This document shows, piece after piece, positions 49,430 to 60,257 of a DNA stretch of 64,000 bases. A program made the translations under genes and the position numbers. The first letter of the stretch is position 1; the number at the start of each line of letters is the position of its first letter. Below the pieces are notes generated by a model. That model searched no databases, was not told the DNA's origin, and saw only the letters and a list, made by a program, of their open reading frames with translations. The DNA is from Siphonodentalium dalli (taxonomy: Eukaryota; Mollusca; Scaphopoda; Gadilida; Siphonodentaliidae), in assembly GCA_032622095.1 (NCBI GenBank), contig CP136065.1, forward strand, positions 117,779,195 to 117,843,194. Reading direction: 5' to 3'.

Positions 49430-50600
49430 CCAAGTCTGCTAGATATAGTGATAGTCAGATGTTAGTTTAAGTACGAGAACATCCCAAAAGTCTTTATATG
49501 ACATGAGTTATGCCCAGGGTTGGTGGCGGGAATTATAGTTATTTTACAAGATAGATTTTACCTAACAAATAAATACCTGATGTTATATATATAAAAAAAA
49601 GAGTGACATCTTATGGTCATAATGGTGTATAATAATCTAACTTTCATGTCAAATTACACACAGAATAAATATTATGGTTTATTAGGACTAACATCAATTT
49701 GTTTATGTTTTAACTGAAAGCCGAAGTGTTCCGTAATGTACTCTGCTAAGTTCGGCTTCTTCGTCAATTGGGTGCACCCTCATTCAAACATCATGTCCTG
49801 TTAATGTATTCCATCACTATTAGGGGGCCTCGGTGGCTCAATCGGTCAGGGGTACCACTCCAAGCCGTTTCGCCCTCCAGCGCTGGCGATAAGGGTTCAA
49901 ATCCACGTGTTTCCATCGTGGACTTTGTAATTCGAAATCGTTATCTGGTGGAGTTGCCAGTTACTCGCCGATGGTCGGTGGTTTGCCGCACATGGTTGAC
50001 GAGTTTATCAGCCATTGAAATCACTGTTAGATTAGTCGCAAGTGTGCGGATTTCCTCCACCACTAAAACTGGCAATGTCATGATATGGCCTTAGTGGCTA
50101 AAGCGACAATAAACCCCAATCAATCAATCAATCAATCCATCACTATTATGTGTTTATTTTTATTGTAAGTGGTCATATATTACTTATTAGTTAAACATTT
50201 CTTACAGGAACATCTCTCGATATATATGCAATTTTTATTTACAAATTACACAGTAAAGTGATAGAATTAATTCAATTTATGACCACGTGTTTTTTTTTAT
50301 GTTTATATTATGATTGCTAGAATATTTTCATCGGAATATGCCGATGTCACCTCGTGAGGTCAATTGAGTTCGCATACTTTTGAAATTATGTATTAATTGT
50401 CTTTTTTCACATTAAATTACTACTTTCAATTGACAATTGATGTGGTGTTCAGAAGGAGTATCATGATTACATTTAATTGTGGTTTCATGTGAACTGGTCA
50501 TATAAAGCCTGTAGGGACGTTCTCGTACAAAAACCAGCATCTCGCTGTCACAATATCTTAGAAGGTTTTAGTACGAGCAGACAAGGACTGGTGTGGGAGG
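49430..50600 (-). mobile_element. Family B TIR element, copy 2 (with SINE insertion)
   Basis: Reverse complement of 3865-5049. ACATCTTATGGTCATAATGG (49608-49627) matches the inverse of 4830-4850, and TTGAGTTCGCATACTTTTGA matches the inverse near 4165. The right end has CCAGCATC...CACAATATCTTAG...GGTTTTAGTACGAGCAGA (50531-50580). The left end is weaker (GTCCAAGTCTGCTAG at 49430-49444). It is split by the SINE at 49823-50136. Confidence 0.75.
49823..50136 (+). mobile_element. tRNA-derived SINE, full length, with 12-bp TSD
   Basis: Flanked by CCATCACTATTA on both sides (49811-49822, 50137-50148), extendable by one T. The head is tRNA-like: A-box-like TGGCTCAATCGG near 49833 and B box GGTTCAAATCC near 49894. 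The body contains TCGGTGGTTTGCCGC and TTTCCTCCACCACTAAAACT, a conserved central block of the kind seen in SINEs of molluscs (inference from memory). The 3' tail is (CAAT)n. Such elements are copied by a partner LINE that recognises the tail. The intact duplication shows a fairly recent insertion. The frame 49768-50094 is incidental. Confidence 0.93.
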
Positions 50601-51128
50601 AGATCTCCAGGTCTGGATATCCCTCCATACAGCAGCATGCTTATGACCAAAATATCACAGGGCAATTATGTGTCAATATCATAGAATAATTATTAGACTA
50701 TAAATATATATTTTTTCCACCAAATATATCCACAGGAGAACCATACATCATGAAGACAACGTTAGGATTGAATAGCATGCACTAGTAATCGAGGTCTAGG
50801 CCGTCTAACACCAGATAGCATTATAACGTAATACTATTTTGACTCTCAGTATGAACAGCAATATGTAGGTAGATTAGTTTTGGCAATCAAACTTTCAGTT
50901 TTATAATCGACCAATGCATTATGCAAGAATGCAACTATTCAAGAAGGGGTAAAATATAGAAGAGTGCACGAAGAGTAAATGAAAGTTATCAAAACCATGT
51001 ACTTATTACTTGGTGAGAAAATTGGCAAATTTATCGCATAGGAACAGGTGATTTTGGTTTGAAAAGTTGTTCTGAAAACTATTTTAAGTCCCCCATTGAG
51101 GTGGAATTCATTTTAAAATTGTACTTAC
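50601..51128. other. No gene seen (probable intron of the CEP20 gene)
   Basis: Sequence downstream of the CEP20 donor. No exon with the expected next block could be read here on the minus strand. Confidence 0.5.
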
Positions 51129-51326
51129 CATCAGCCAGCACTGTGGAGGCATACTTATACCCATTGAAGTCCAAATAATCTCTGATAAGTTCATTTATAA
51201 GCAGATTCTCATTGGTTAGAGGTGGAGGAGGTTCTGCTGTGTCGTCCAATGCATTGAAAAGTTCAGCGCGTATCCTAGCTTTGATTTGACCTAAAACTCC
51301 TCGGTTTTCCAATGTTTCCTTCACAA
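51129..51326 (-). CDS. CEP20: CEP20 (FOPNL) exon, LisH domain
   Basis: A 198-bp minus-strand exon between CACTTTCAG and ATG|GTAAGT. It begins with two bases of a split codon and ends one base into the next, so both flanking introns are phase 1. It encodes VKETLENRGVLGQIKARIR, then AELFNALDD, then NENLLINELIRDYLDFN and YKYASTVL. This closely follows vertebrate CEP20/FOPNL from about residue 10, including the LisH signature (LLINELIRDYL..N.Y.YA). In vertebrates CEP20 is a FOP-related centriolar satellite and basal-body protein needed for cilium formation. The position of the first intron also agrees as far as I recall. The start codon, first exon and later exons were not found in the window; they may be too short or diverged to see, or lie beyond repeat-filled introns. 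The related FOP/CEP43 N-terminus is the main alternative. Confidence 0.9.
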
Positions 51327-52222
51327 CTGAAAGTGTATAAATTTAGAGATTATCATCTAAGTTACATGTGGCCAATTCCATTATGACAGGTTACAAGCAA
51401 TTATGATTGATAACATTCTCTGCTAAGTTTCCATTACGGCAAATAGTATTTAAACTATAGATTTGCAATTATCTTACAATTGAAATTAAACACTTAATTA
51501 TGCCTGTAAAGACAAATAATATAACCAGTCTTCAGTTTTAACTGTATTTTATTCACAAAATAGCTATTTGTAGTCTTGTAGTTGGCATTTATAAAAATTA
51601 AGTTGTTGTAATTGTGATCCCCGGAAGAGATAGACGATCTTTAATTAACTTGTAGAAATTTTGCTCTAATCCTGTCAGCAGGAAACATCGGAAACACATG
51701 GAAATCGAAAGTACTGCTGTATATGATTTAAAGATATGGATTGACTTCGTGGTCGGTATGGCTGCTAAAATAGTGACATCTGTTAAAACTGCCATAAAAA
51801 TAAAGAATATTAAAATATAGACAAATTTTGTTCTAATACCGATCATAAATATTGCGTAAATAGTATGTTATTGTCAAGTTTGGATGCTGTGTTATGTTAC
51901 AGTACAGTATGTAAAGAGTATGCGATAAGCTAAATTCTCAACACCGGCCCGGGAGACACCACTCAGTGAAATTTGGTTAAAATTGTCACCAAGTTGTTTG
52001 CAAGATACTGGTGTAGCGCTCGCTAATCCTCAAGATTTCGGTGTTAAATGGGTCACCGTGAATCACTCTCCTAAAAAGGTGTCACAGTGTTGAGTGTTTT
52101 GCTGATCACTGACTCTTTATGTGCTGAATATAAGCAAACGCTTGGCTACCACAAGTGTTTTTGTGGAGAATATTGTATCCACACTATCATTATACTATAC
52201 TACTACTATATTCTTGAGGAAT
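51327..52222. other. No gene seen upstream of the CEP20 exon
   Basis: Expected first-intron sequence. The minus frame 51598-51846 is hydrophobic and repeat-free but has no recognisable family. Confidence 0.45.
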
Positions 52223-52939
52223 TTTTTATAATTTCTTAATTGATACTTCTAAATTATAACCTTATATAACGAAGGCCATCCATGCCTTTAACAATACATG
52301 AAAATAGAATGAAACTGAGGGTGCTGAGAACAAAAAATGGCACAGCAGACAAGCAGTGCGTGCCAAAGAGGACTATCAGTGCACCATTTTCTTTCTGTAC
52401 TATGTTATATGGGGGTATACTATAGTATATAATTTGATGCACACACTATACAAATGAAAGTGTCAATGACACTGTAGCTCAACTTAGGTAGGGGAATAAT
52501 TTAATGGTTGACAGTAAATGGAGGAATAGGAAAGGTGCTAATTGAAATGTCTAACCTGCGCCAAAGTATTTAGTGATGCAAAGAGTAAGATACAAGATGG
52601 CTGCTGGTGGCCATTTTTTTTTACCAATTGACCCCAAAAGGACTCGTTCCCATCTACGTATAATTGTTAACATCCATGACAAATTTTATGAAGATCTGAC
52701 CAAAGCTACGACCTACAAATTTCATGATGATCAGACGAACAGTACGACCTGTAGACCGCGCCAATGGATTTAATTTTGAAATCTAAGATGGCCACTGGCA
52801 GCCATGTTATTTGGCCGAATGACCCCACAATGATTCGTTCCCATCTACATGTCAATGTCAACATTCATGACAAATTTCATAAAGATTAGACCAAAGGTAC
52901 AACTCGTTCCCATCTACATGTCAGTGTTAACATCCATGA
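52223..52939 (+). repeat. 717-bp segment duplicated at 56583-57299
   Basis: The offset is a constant 4360 bp. I see only two differences: GTGCGTGCC/GTGCATGCC near 52361 and AACTCG/AACTAG near 52904. The segment starts in sequence outside the satellite element and ends inside a satellite unit, so its limits do not match any element end. Confidence 0.92.
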
Positions 52940-55318
52940 CAAATTTAATAAAGATCAGACCAAAGGTATGACCTGTAGCCCACGCCAAAGGATTTAGTCA
53001 TGCAAAGAGTAAAATGCTGGTGGCCATGTATTTTGACCGAATGACCCCAAAACGACTCGTTCCCATCTACATGTCATTGTTATAATTCATGACAAATTTC
53101 ATGACCATCTGACCAAAGCTACGACCTGTAGCCCACACCAAAGGATTTAGTCATGCAAAGAGTAAAATCCAAGATGGCTGATGGCGGCCATGTTTTTTGA
53201 CCGAATAACCCCAAAACGACTCGATCCCATCTACATGTCATTATTAACATCAATGACAAATTTCATGATGATCAGACGAACAGTACGACCTGTAGCCCGC
53301 GCCAATGGATTGAATCTTGAAATCCAAGATGGCTGCCAGCGGCCATGTTTTTTGGCCGAATGACCCCAAAATGACTCGTTCCCATCTACACGTCAATGTC
53401 AACATTCATGACAAATTTCATAAAGATCAGACCAAAGGTACGACCTGTAGCCCGCACCAAACGATTTAGTCATGCAAATAGTAAAATCCAATATGGCTGC
53501 TGGCGGCCATGTTTTTCGGCCGAACGACCCCAAAATCCCTCGTTCCCATCTACATGGCATTGTTAACATCCATGACAACTTTCATGATGTTCCGATCAAA
53601 GCTACGACCTGTAGCCCGCGCCAAAGGATTTAGTCATGCAAAGAGTAAAATCCAAGATGGCTGCTGGCGGCCATGTTTATTGGCCGAACGACCCCAAAAT
53701 GACTCGTTCCCATCTACATGTCAATATTAACATCCATGACAAATTTCATGATGATCAGATGAACAGTACGACCTGTAGGCCGCGCCAATGGATTGAATTT
53801 TGAAATCTAAGATGGCCGCCAGCGGCCATGTTTTTTGGCCGAATGACCCCACAATGATTCGTTCCCATCTACATGTCAATGTCAACATTCATGACAAATT
53901 TCATAAAGATTAGACCAAAGGTACAACCTGTAGCCCGCGCCAAAGGATTTAGTCATGCAAAGAGTAAAATCCAAGATGGCTGCTGGCGGCCATGTTTTTT
54001 GGCCGAACGACACCAAAATCACTCGTTCCCATCTACATGTCATTATTAACATCAATGACAAATTTCATGATGATCAGGGGAACAGTACGATCTGTAGCCC
54101 GCGCCAATGGATTGAATCTTGAAATCCAAGATGGCTGCCAGCGGCCATGTTTTTTGGCCGAATGACCCCAAAATGACTCGTTCCCATCTACATGTCAATG
54201 TCAACATTCATGACAAATTTCATAAAGATCAGACCAAAGGTACGACCTGTAGCCCGGGCCAAAGGATTTAGTCATGCAAAGAGTAAAATCCAAGATGGCT
54301 GCTGGCGGCCATGTTTTTCGGCCGAACGACCTCAAAATCCCTCGTTCCCATCCACATGTCATTGTTAACATCCATGACAAATTTCATGATGTTCCGATCG
54401 AAGCTACAACCTGTAGCCCGCGCCAAAGGATTTAGTCATGCAAAGAGTAAAATCCAAGATGGCTGCTGGCGGCCATGTTTATTGGCCGAACAACCCCAAA
54501 ATGACTCGTTCCCATCTACATGTCAATATTAACATCCATGACAAATTTCATGATGATCAGATGAACAGTACGACCTGTAGCCCGCGCCAATGGATTGAAT
54601 TTTGAAATCTAAGATGGCCGCCAGCGGCCATGTTTTTTGGCCGAATGACCCCACAATGATTCGTTCCCATCTACATGTCAATGTCAACATTCATGACAAA
54701 TTTCATAAAGATTAGACCAAAGGTACAACCTGTAGCCCGCGCCAAAGGATTTAGTCATGCAAAGAGTAAAATCCAAGATGGCTGCTGGCGGCCATGTTTT
54801 TTGGCCGAACAACTCCAAAATCACTCGTTCCCATCTACATGACAGTGTTAACATCCATGACAAATTTCATAAACTTCCGACCAAAACAACGACCTGTAGC
54901 CTGCGCCAAAGGATTTAGTCATGCAAAGAGTAAAATCCAAGATGGCTGCTGGCAACCATGTTTTTTGGCCGAACGACCCCAAAATCACTCGTTCCCATCT
55001 ACATGTCAATATTAACATCAATGACAAATTTCATGATGATCAGATGAACAGTACGACCTGTAGGCTGCGCCAATGGATTGAATCTTGAAATCCAAGATGG
55101 CTGCCAGCGGCCATGTTTTTTGGCCGAATGACCCCAAAATGACTCGTTCCCATCTACATGTCAATGTCAACATTCATGACAAATTTCATGAAGATCAGAC
55201 CAAAGGTACAACCTGTAGCCCGCGCCAAAGGAAATTGTTGACGGACACACGGACACACGGACGACGGACGCCAAACCATGGCAATAGCTCAAACTTACAA
55301 AAGTAAGTTGAGCTAACA
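52445..55318 (+). mobile_element. Helentron/pearl-like satellite element, copy 2 (~16 units)
   Basis: Same ends as copy 1. The left flank is AGTGTCAATGACACT, then AGCTCAACTTAGG (52476). The right end is a CGGACACACGGACGACGGACG tract and the hairpin AGCTCAAACTTAC-AAAA-GTAAGTTGAGCT (55286-55313). In between are about 16 units of about 161 bp. Type 1 units have GTAAAATCCAAGATGGCTGC. Type 2 units have GAATTTTGAAATCTAAGATG. They alternate often, giving a ~322-bp higher-order period. Each unit holds a YY1-like AAGATGGC and an inverted GGCCATGTTTTTTGGCC. Frames such as 53509-53730, 54311-54532 and 54794-55015 are the same repeat translated. Confidence 0.85.
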
Positions 55319-55436
55319 ATGCCAAAAGGCGATATAAATTAATTCTATGGGTATAGATAAACTGATGATAACCTCATTCCGACCTACTAGTACACTAATG
55401 AAGAACTTCAGAGTTAGTCATACTGACTTGCGGAAA

Positions 55437-55600
55437 GGTATGGGTTCTAGTCTAAATTGCATGCTTTACTGTGACTTTTCTGAGCCAATATCGCAATAAA
55501 CACTAAATTATTACCCAGGAGAAATTCCATACTTTTAAGCGAGACGTAAAGGAAAATTGATCACAAAGTCACTTAACTCGTGAAATTTTCGAGCTAGGAC
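55437..55600. mobile_element. Diverged copy of the 164-bp core MITE
   Basis: Matches 45706-45869 (TTGCATGCTTT, CAATAAACA, AGGAGAAATTCCATA, TCACAAAGTCACTTAA, CGTGAAATTT). The GAAGGTCCCAACTC ends are worn. Confidence 0.75.
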
Positions 55601-56250
55601 ATTTTAGGGTGTCACAATTCTCAATTATCAATTTAATTTTTTATTGCATCCATGTCCTATTTTCGGAAGCTACGGATGTGTAAACATGAGAGGATACTCA
55701 CTTGACAAATTTTCATATTTTAGGAATGAAACAAGTGTGTCATTTCGGTGATGATCTCTTGATGCATTTATCAATGGTTATTTTGCCCAATTGCTGTATC
55801 AAAATGATCGCATTCATTTTATTATTATATCATGGCATATTTGCTGTTGTAAGAATGCACTGTATAATTTTGTCACTCATCACCGAGGTGACACATGCTG
55901 TCACTGAAATGACAGTGCATCACCAAAATGCCATAGCATCAGTTGTGTCACTGAAATTACCTCTCCAATACAACAATTTCTCATAACTCTATGTAAGGTG
56001 GATCATTGATGAGTGAATAAATAATATAACAAGACAGTCAATGACTGTGGCGATGCTCACCTACTGTAAAGACTGAGAAGAAAGGGACTCTGAAGACTAA
56101 ACAGTCAATACTTGTCAAAATAACTTGAGACAAGTTGTTCTAAACAGGATGAGCAGGGCTCTACACCTTGATATTTTTCACCTTGAGCAGGTTTCTTCAC
56201 CTTGAAAGTGCACAACACTGACAGATCTCCAATCCTCTTACTCTTTTTAT
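55601..56250. other. No gene seen
   Basis: The frame 55702-55986 has hydrophobic stretches but its second half lies on a run of ATGACA/TGTCAC inverted motifs (55880-55960). I do not support it as a gene. Confidence 0.4.
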
Positions 56251-56582
56251 ATGCCCTTTTGAAAAAAAGGCCGTATTATAGTATTGGTCTGTCCGTCCGT
56301 CCGTCCGTCCGTTAACCTGTTGTCCGGATGATAACTTTAGTTAGAGTGAACCAAAATTTGTAAACTTTGGTATGTGGGTTTATTAGCCGAAAAGTAAGTT
56401 CAAGTTCAAATTTGGGTTCCGCACGCCAATTTTCACCGGAGTTATGCCCCTTATTTAACATTTTTTTACTTAGAAAATCCTTGAAATTTGTTGTCCGGAT
56501 GATAACTTTAGTATAGTTTATCGGAATGAATCCAAATTTGGTATATTACTTTCTCCCACCAAAACACAGGTCAAGTTCGAAC

Positions 56583-57299
56583 TTTTTATAATTTCTTAAT
56601 TGATACTTCTAAATTATAACCTTATATAACGAAGGCCATCCATGCCTTTAACAATACATGAAAATAGAATGAAACTGAGGGTGCTGAGAACAAAAAATGG
56701 CACAGCAGACAAGCAGTGCATGCCAAAGAGGACTATCAGTGCACCATTTTCTTTCTGTACTATGTTATATGGGGGTATACTATAGTATATAATTTGATGC
56801 ACACACTATACAAATGAAAGTGTCAATGACACTGTAGCTCAACTTAGGTAGGGGAATAATTTAATGGTTGACAGTAAATGGAGGAATAGGAAAGGTGCTA
56901 ATTGAAATGTCTAACCTGCGCCAAAGTATTTAGTGATGCAAAGAGTAAGATACAAGATGGCTGCTGGTGGCCATTTTTTTTTACCAATTGACCCCAAAAG
57001 GACTCGTTCCCATCTACGTATAATTGTTAACATCCATGACAAATTTTATGAAGATCTGACCAAAGCTACGACCTACAAATTTCATGATGATCAGACGAAC
57101 AGTACGACCTGTAGACCGCGCCAATGGATTTAATTTTGAAATCTAAGATGGCCACTGGCAGCCATGTTATTTGGCCGAATGACCCCACAATGATTCGTTC
57201 CCATCTACATGTCAATGTCAACATTCATGACAAATTTCATAAAGATTAGACCAAAGGTACAACTAGTTCCCATCTACATGTCAGTGTTAACATCCATGA
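56583..57299 (+). repeat. 717-bp patch copied from 52223-52939
   Basis: Inserted inside a tandem unit: the left junction is AGTTCGAAC|TTTTTATAA and the right is CATCCATGA|ACTTGGGTTC. Flanking sequences rejoin into a normal unit phrase (CAAGTTCGAACTTGGGTTC). It carries the left end of a Helentron-like element but starts 220 bp before it. No target duplication was seen. Confidence 0.9.
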
Positions 57300-57545
57300 A
57301 CTTGGGTTCTGTCCGACCATTTTTGGCAGAGTTATGCCCCTTTTTCGACTCAGAAAATTCAGTTTTTCTTATGTTTTTTTGTTTCCGGATGATAACTCGA
57401 TTTTGGAATGTTTATACGCAAAACCCGTTTTTTTGTGGATTACATATATCGAAATACAGCTCAAGTCCGATAATGTTTGCGAGAGTTATGGCCCCTTTTT
57501 TGACGTAATTTGACTTAGAAAATCCCTGAAATTTGTTGTCCGGAT

Positions 57546-58984
57546 TAGAGGTGGGCCGATAATCGGTATCGGTATCTGGCCGATAACTTTGTTATCGGTA
57601 ACATATCGGTATCGGCAAAATATCACAAACTTGCCGATATAGAAGACGTTGCACAGATTACTACAGAACCGTTACAAATTTCGTATGGATGACGGCAAAA
57701 CGATGTAACAGTAACACTTAACTTAAAGGTGTCATATTTGTGTATAAAGTACATCATTTTGGATAAAAATCGCTCAGTGGTAGGCCTAAGCATAATTACA
57801 TGTAATTAATGCAGACATAGTATATCAATTTATGGATACTTGCAATGGGCTACAGTGTACTGTCAGTGACACAAAAACAAATCGGGATCGCAAACATCTA
57901 TTAGCACTGAGCAGTGAGCATTATGAGCAATAGGGTACCCTGATTGACAGAGTGAAAGCTCAAATAAACATGTGTTGAATAGTGTCGGGATGAACGGCCT
58001 TTGAAATTCAGGCTGAGCAACTTCAATGACCGTGTGTAAAAACTTTCTAATTAGGCCTACAAGCATCACACGTCGCATATATTTTGCGTATAATGCAACA
58101 CTCAAGTACAAATGCTCATCGAGTCATCATGTTCACAAACATGTCAATTCCATGCTTTCATCACTCAAATGTTTAGCGGCAACATCAAACAGACACGTGC
58201 AGTCCATGCCATGAAGTCACACATCCGGTGACTGCATTGTGCTTTGATCATGCACACCGATCATTGGCTTCCAAAAGAGCTCAATTGCGCGCGCACGAGG
58301 TGTGAGATGGTCTGCCAAGTTTAGCACGTACCGAGTCGTACTCAGTAACCCCTGCTGATCCGGTCTTAGACTCTGTCGTAATGATGTACATGAATGTACA
58401 AATATAGCCCGGAAATAACCGGTATTAATTGTGTTTTGTCTATACTCTATAGATACCAATTTATGTGGTGTCCCGACATTTATTTTCAATGTATATATGA
58501 CAAAATGTTTGTCCAGATTCCAATGTGTATGCGGAAGTTCTTTGATCGTCAATAAAGAATGCCAATATTAACTCGAAAGATTTTTAATTTATGCGTGCAC
58601 AATATTCTGACATTGATGCCGCGTGGAGCCCAAACTTTAAACATAATTATTTCCGTGGGCAATCCTGATGTCATGCCATCGTTCCCCAAGTATATACTTA
58701 CCGTCGGGAATTCACTTACTAGTAATGTCCAGTATACTTACCATGTTCACAATGTATATATACTTGTAGGCTACGTGTCGTCCCCGATTTCTATGTCGAC
58801 ATCCGCCGATATATATCCTTACACAGTATACACGGATGTTTCAGTTTACTTAAATTGTATTCATATTATTGGGATATATACAGGTCTGTATAATATATCG
58901 GTATCGGTATCGGTATCTGCCGATAACAAAACGTAATTTATCGGTATCGGCGTTACCGATAACACCAGTATCGGCCCATCTCTA
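57546..58984. mobile_element. Non-autonomous hAT element with perfect 8-bp TSD
   Basis: GTCCGGAT flanks both sides (57538-57545, 58985-58992). Ends TAGAGGTGGGCCGATA and TATCGGCCCATCTCTA are inverted with one mismatch. Subterminal repeats of TATCGG/CCGATA fill the first and last ~80 bp. The 1.4 kb interior has open frames (57863-58111 and 58217-58552 minus, 58559-58936 plus) but no hAT transposase motif that I recognise. The captured interior may be host-derived or decayed. The exact duplication points to recent movement. Confidence 0.95.
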
Positions 58985-59325
58985 GTCCGGATGATAACTT
59001 TAGTTAGAATGAACCGATTTCAATCAAATTTGGTATGTGGGTTTATTAGGAGAAAAGACAGCTCAAGTTCGAATTTGGGTTCTGTTTTCACCGGAGTTAT
59101 GCCCCTTATTTGACGTAATTTGACTTAGAAAATCCCTGTAATTTGTTGTCCGGATGATAACTTTACTAGAGCTTATCGGTATATTACTTTCTCCCACCAA
59201 AACACAGGTCAAGTTCAAATTTGAGTTCCGTCCGCCAATTTTTACCAGAGTTATGCCCCTTTTTTACCAGTTTCCGCCGACCCAAGAGAGGGCGTATATT
59301 GCACGCCCAGCCTAGCTCTTGTTAA

Positions 59326-59949
59326 ACAAGACAGTGTTAACCAGACCAGAGTCCTAACTTCACAAAATTCCTTTTGCACATCCTCTTTAGGTTGATATTT
59401 TACAATGGGTACCAGTACTTCAAGCTGTCAAACTTTTGGGAATTTCAAACCTGACATCCCCATCGAGTTAAAATTTGTGGCCATTTTGGTCCAACAGTTT
59501 TACCCAAAGTAGGCAAATATGGACTAGTTTAGTTGGAAGAAAGTTCAGAATTTTGAGGATCTAATGCATTATCATCTTCAGTTAGGTGTTCTGTCCGAAA
59601 GTCATCATTTAGAGTAAAAGGATTCATAAAAACGCGATTTGTTTGATGCGATAGATAAGTGGTCATGGTCATGCTTCATATCGAATATAGCTAATCTGAA
59701 TAGTGTTTCATCAACTATGTGATTAAATGGGAACATTCGTCCAATGCAATGGTAACAAAACCACGGAGCTTGATCAACCATCAGTTTAGCATAATCTTTT
59801 TTTGATAGCATAGAGCATCTTGGTTTATTCTTACTGATTTCTTGCAAGTTGTACATGGGTAATTTAAAGGCATATTATAAGGATGGAGGGATGGGGAGGG
59901 TAATCTGAGCTTTCGGTGTTAAAAAATGGTGAGTTTAGGTATCCAGTTG
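59326..59949. other. No gene seen
   Basis: The minus frame 59605-59856 (containing QAPWFCYHCIGRMFPFNHI, with a CxxC) could be a worn zinc-finger fragment, but there is too little to assign. PWFC-CIGRMFPFNHI-like text occurs beside LINE and viral-type repeats in marine invertebrates (weak memory). Confidence 0.3.
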
Positions 59950-60212
59950 TGAGTCTTAGTATTTAGTGATGCAAAGAGTAAAATCCAATATGGCTGCCGG
60001 TGGCCATGTTTTTTGGCCGAATGACCCCAAAATGACTCGTTCCAATCTACATGTCAATGTCAACATTCATGACAAATTTCATAAAGATCAGACCAAAGAT
60101 ACGACCTGTAGCCCGCGCCAAAGGAACTTGTTGACGGACTCACACACACACACACACACAAACACGGACACCCCATGGCAATAGCTCAAACTTACAAAGT
60201 AAGTTGAGCTAA
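59950..60212 (+). mobile_element. Helentron/pearl-like element, 5'-truncated copy
   Basis: One satellite unit (AAAATCCAATATGGCTGCCGG to CCCGCGCCAAAGG) followed by a (CA)n run and the right-end hairpin AGCTCAAACTTAC...GTAAGTTGAGCTAA (60183-60212). The left flank is missing. Confidence 0.85.
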
Positions 60213-60257
60213 CAATTAGCATAATGTGCACATATTTAGAGCAATGTTCATTTCTCA

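Larger units (their letters stand above)
56250..59325 (+). mobile_element. Tandem-unit element (TGTCCGGATGATAACTTTAG type) carrying two insertions
   Basis: Starts with an imperfect hairpin TATGCCCTTTT-GAAA-AAAAGGCCGTA and CTGTCCGTCCGTCCGTCCG. Diverged units contain TTGTCCGGATGATAACTTTA, GGTCAAGTTCGAA, GAGTTATGCCCC and TTGACTTAGAAAATCC. It ends with GGGCGTATATTGCACGCCC (inverted GGGCG/CGCCC) and AGCTCTTGTT. About 0.9 kb is native. The rest is the 717-bp duplicate (56583-57299) and a hAT element (57546-58984). Confidence 0.8.

Noticed and set aside
49830-49905. Functional tRNA gene
   Set aside because: A and B boxes are tRNA-like, but the SINE body, CAAT tail and target duplication show a SINE; no proper acceptor stem.
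52254-52442. 62-codon minus ORF conserved at 56614-56802
   Set aside because: Conservation comes from the 717-bp DNA duplication, not from protein selection; no domain recognised.
53509-55015. Series of near-identical 73-residue plus-strand ORFs (MFFGRTTPKSLVP...)
   Set aside because: They are one frame of the ~161-bp satellite units and recur at unit spacing; no independent coding evidence.
55702-55986. 94-codon ORF with hydrophobic segments
   Set aside because: No recognisable domain; its second half lies on inverted TGTCAC/ATGACA motifs.
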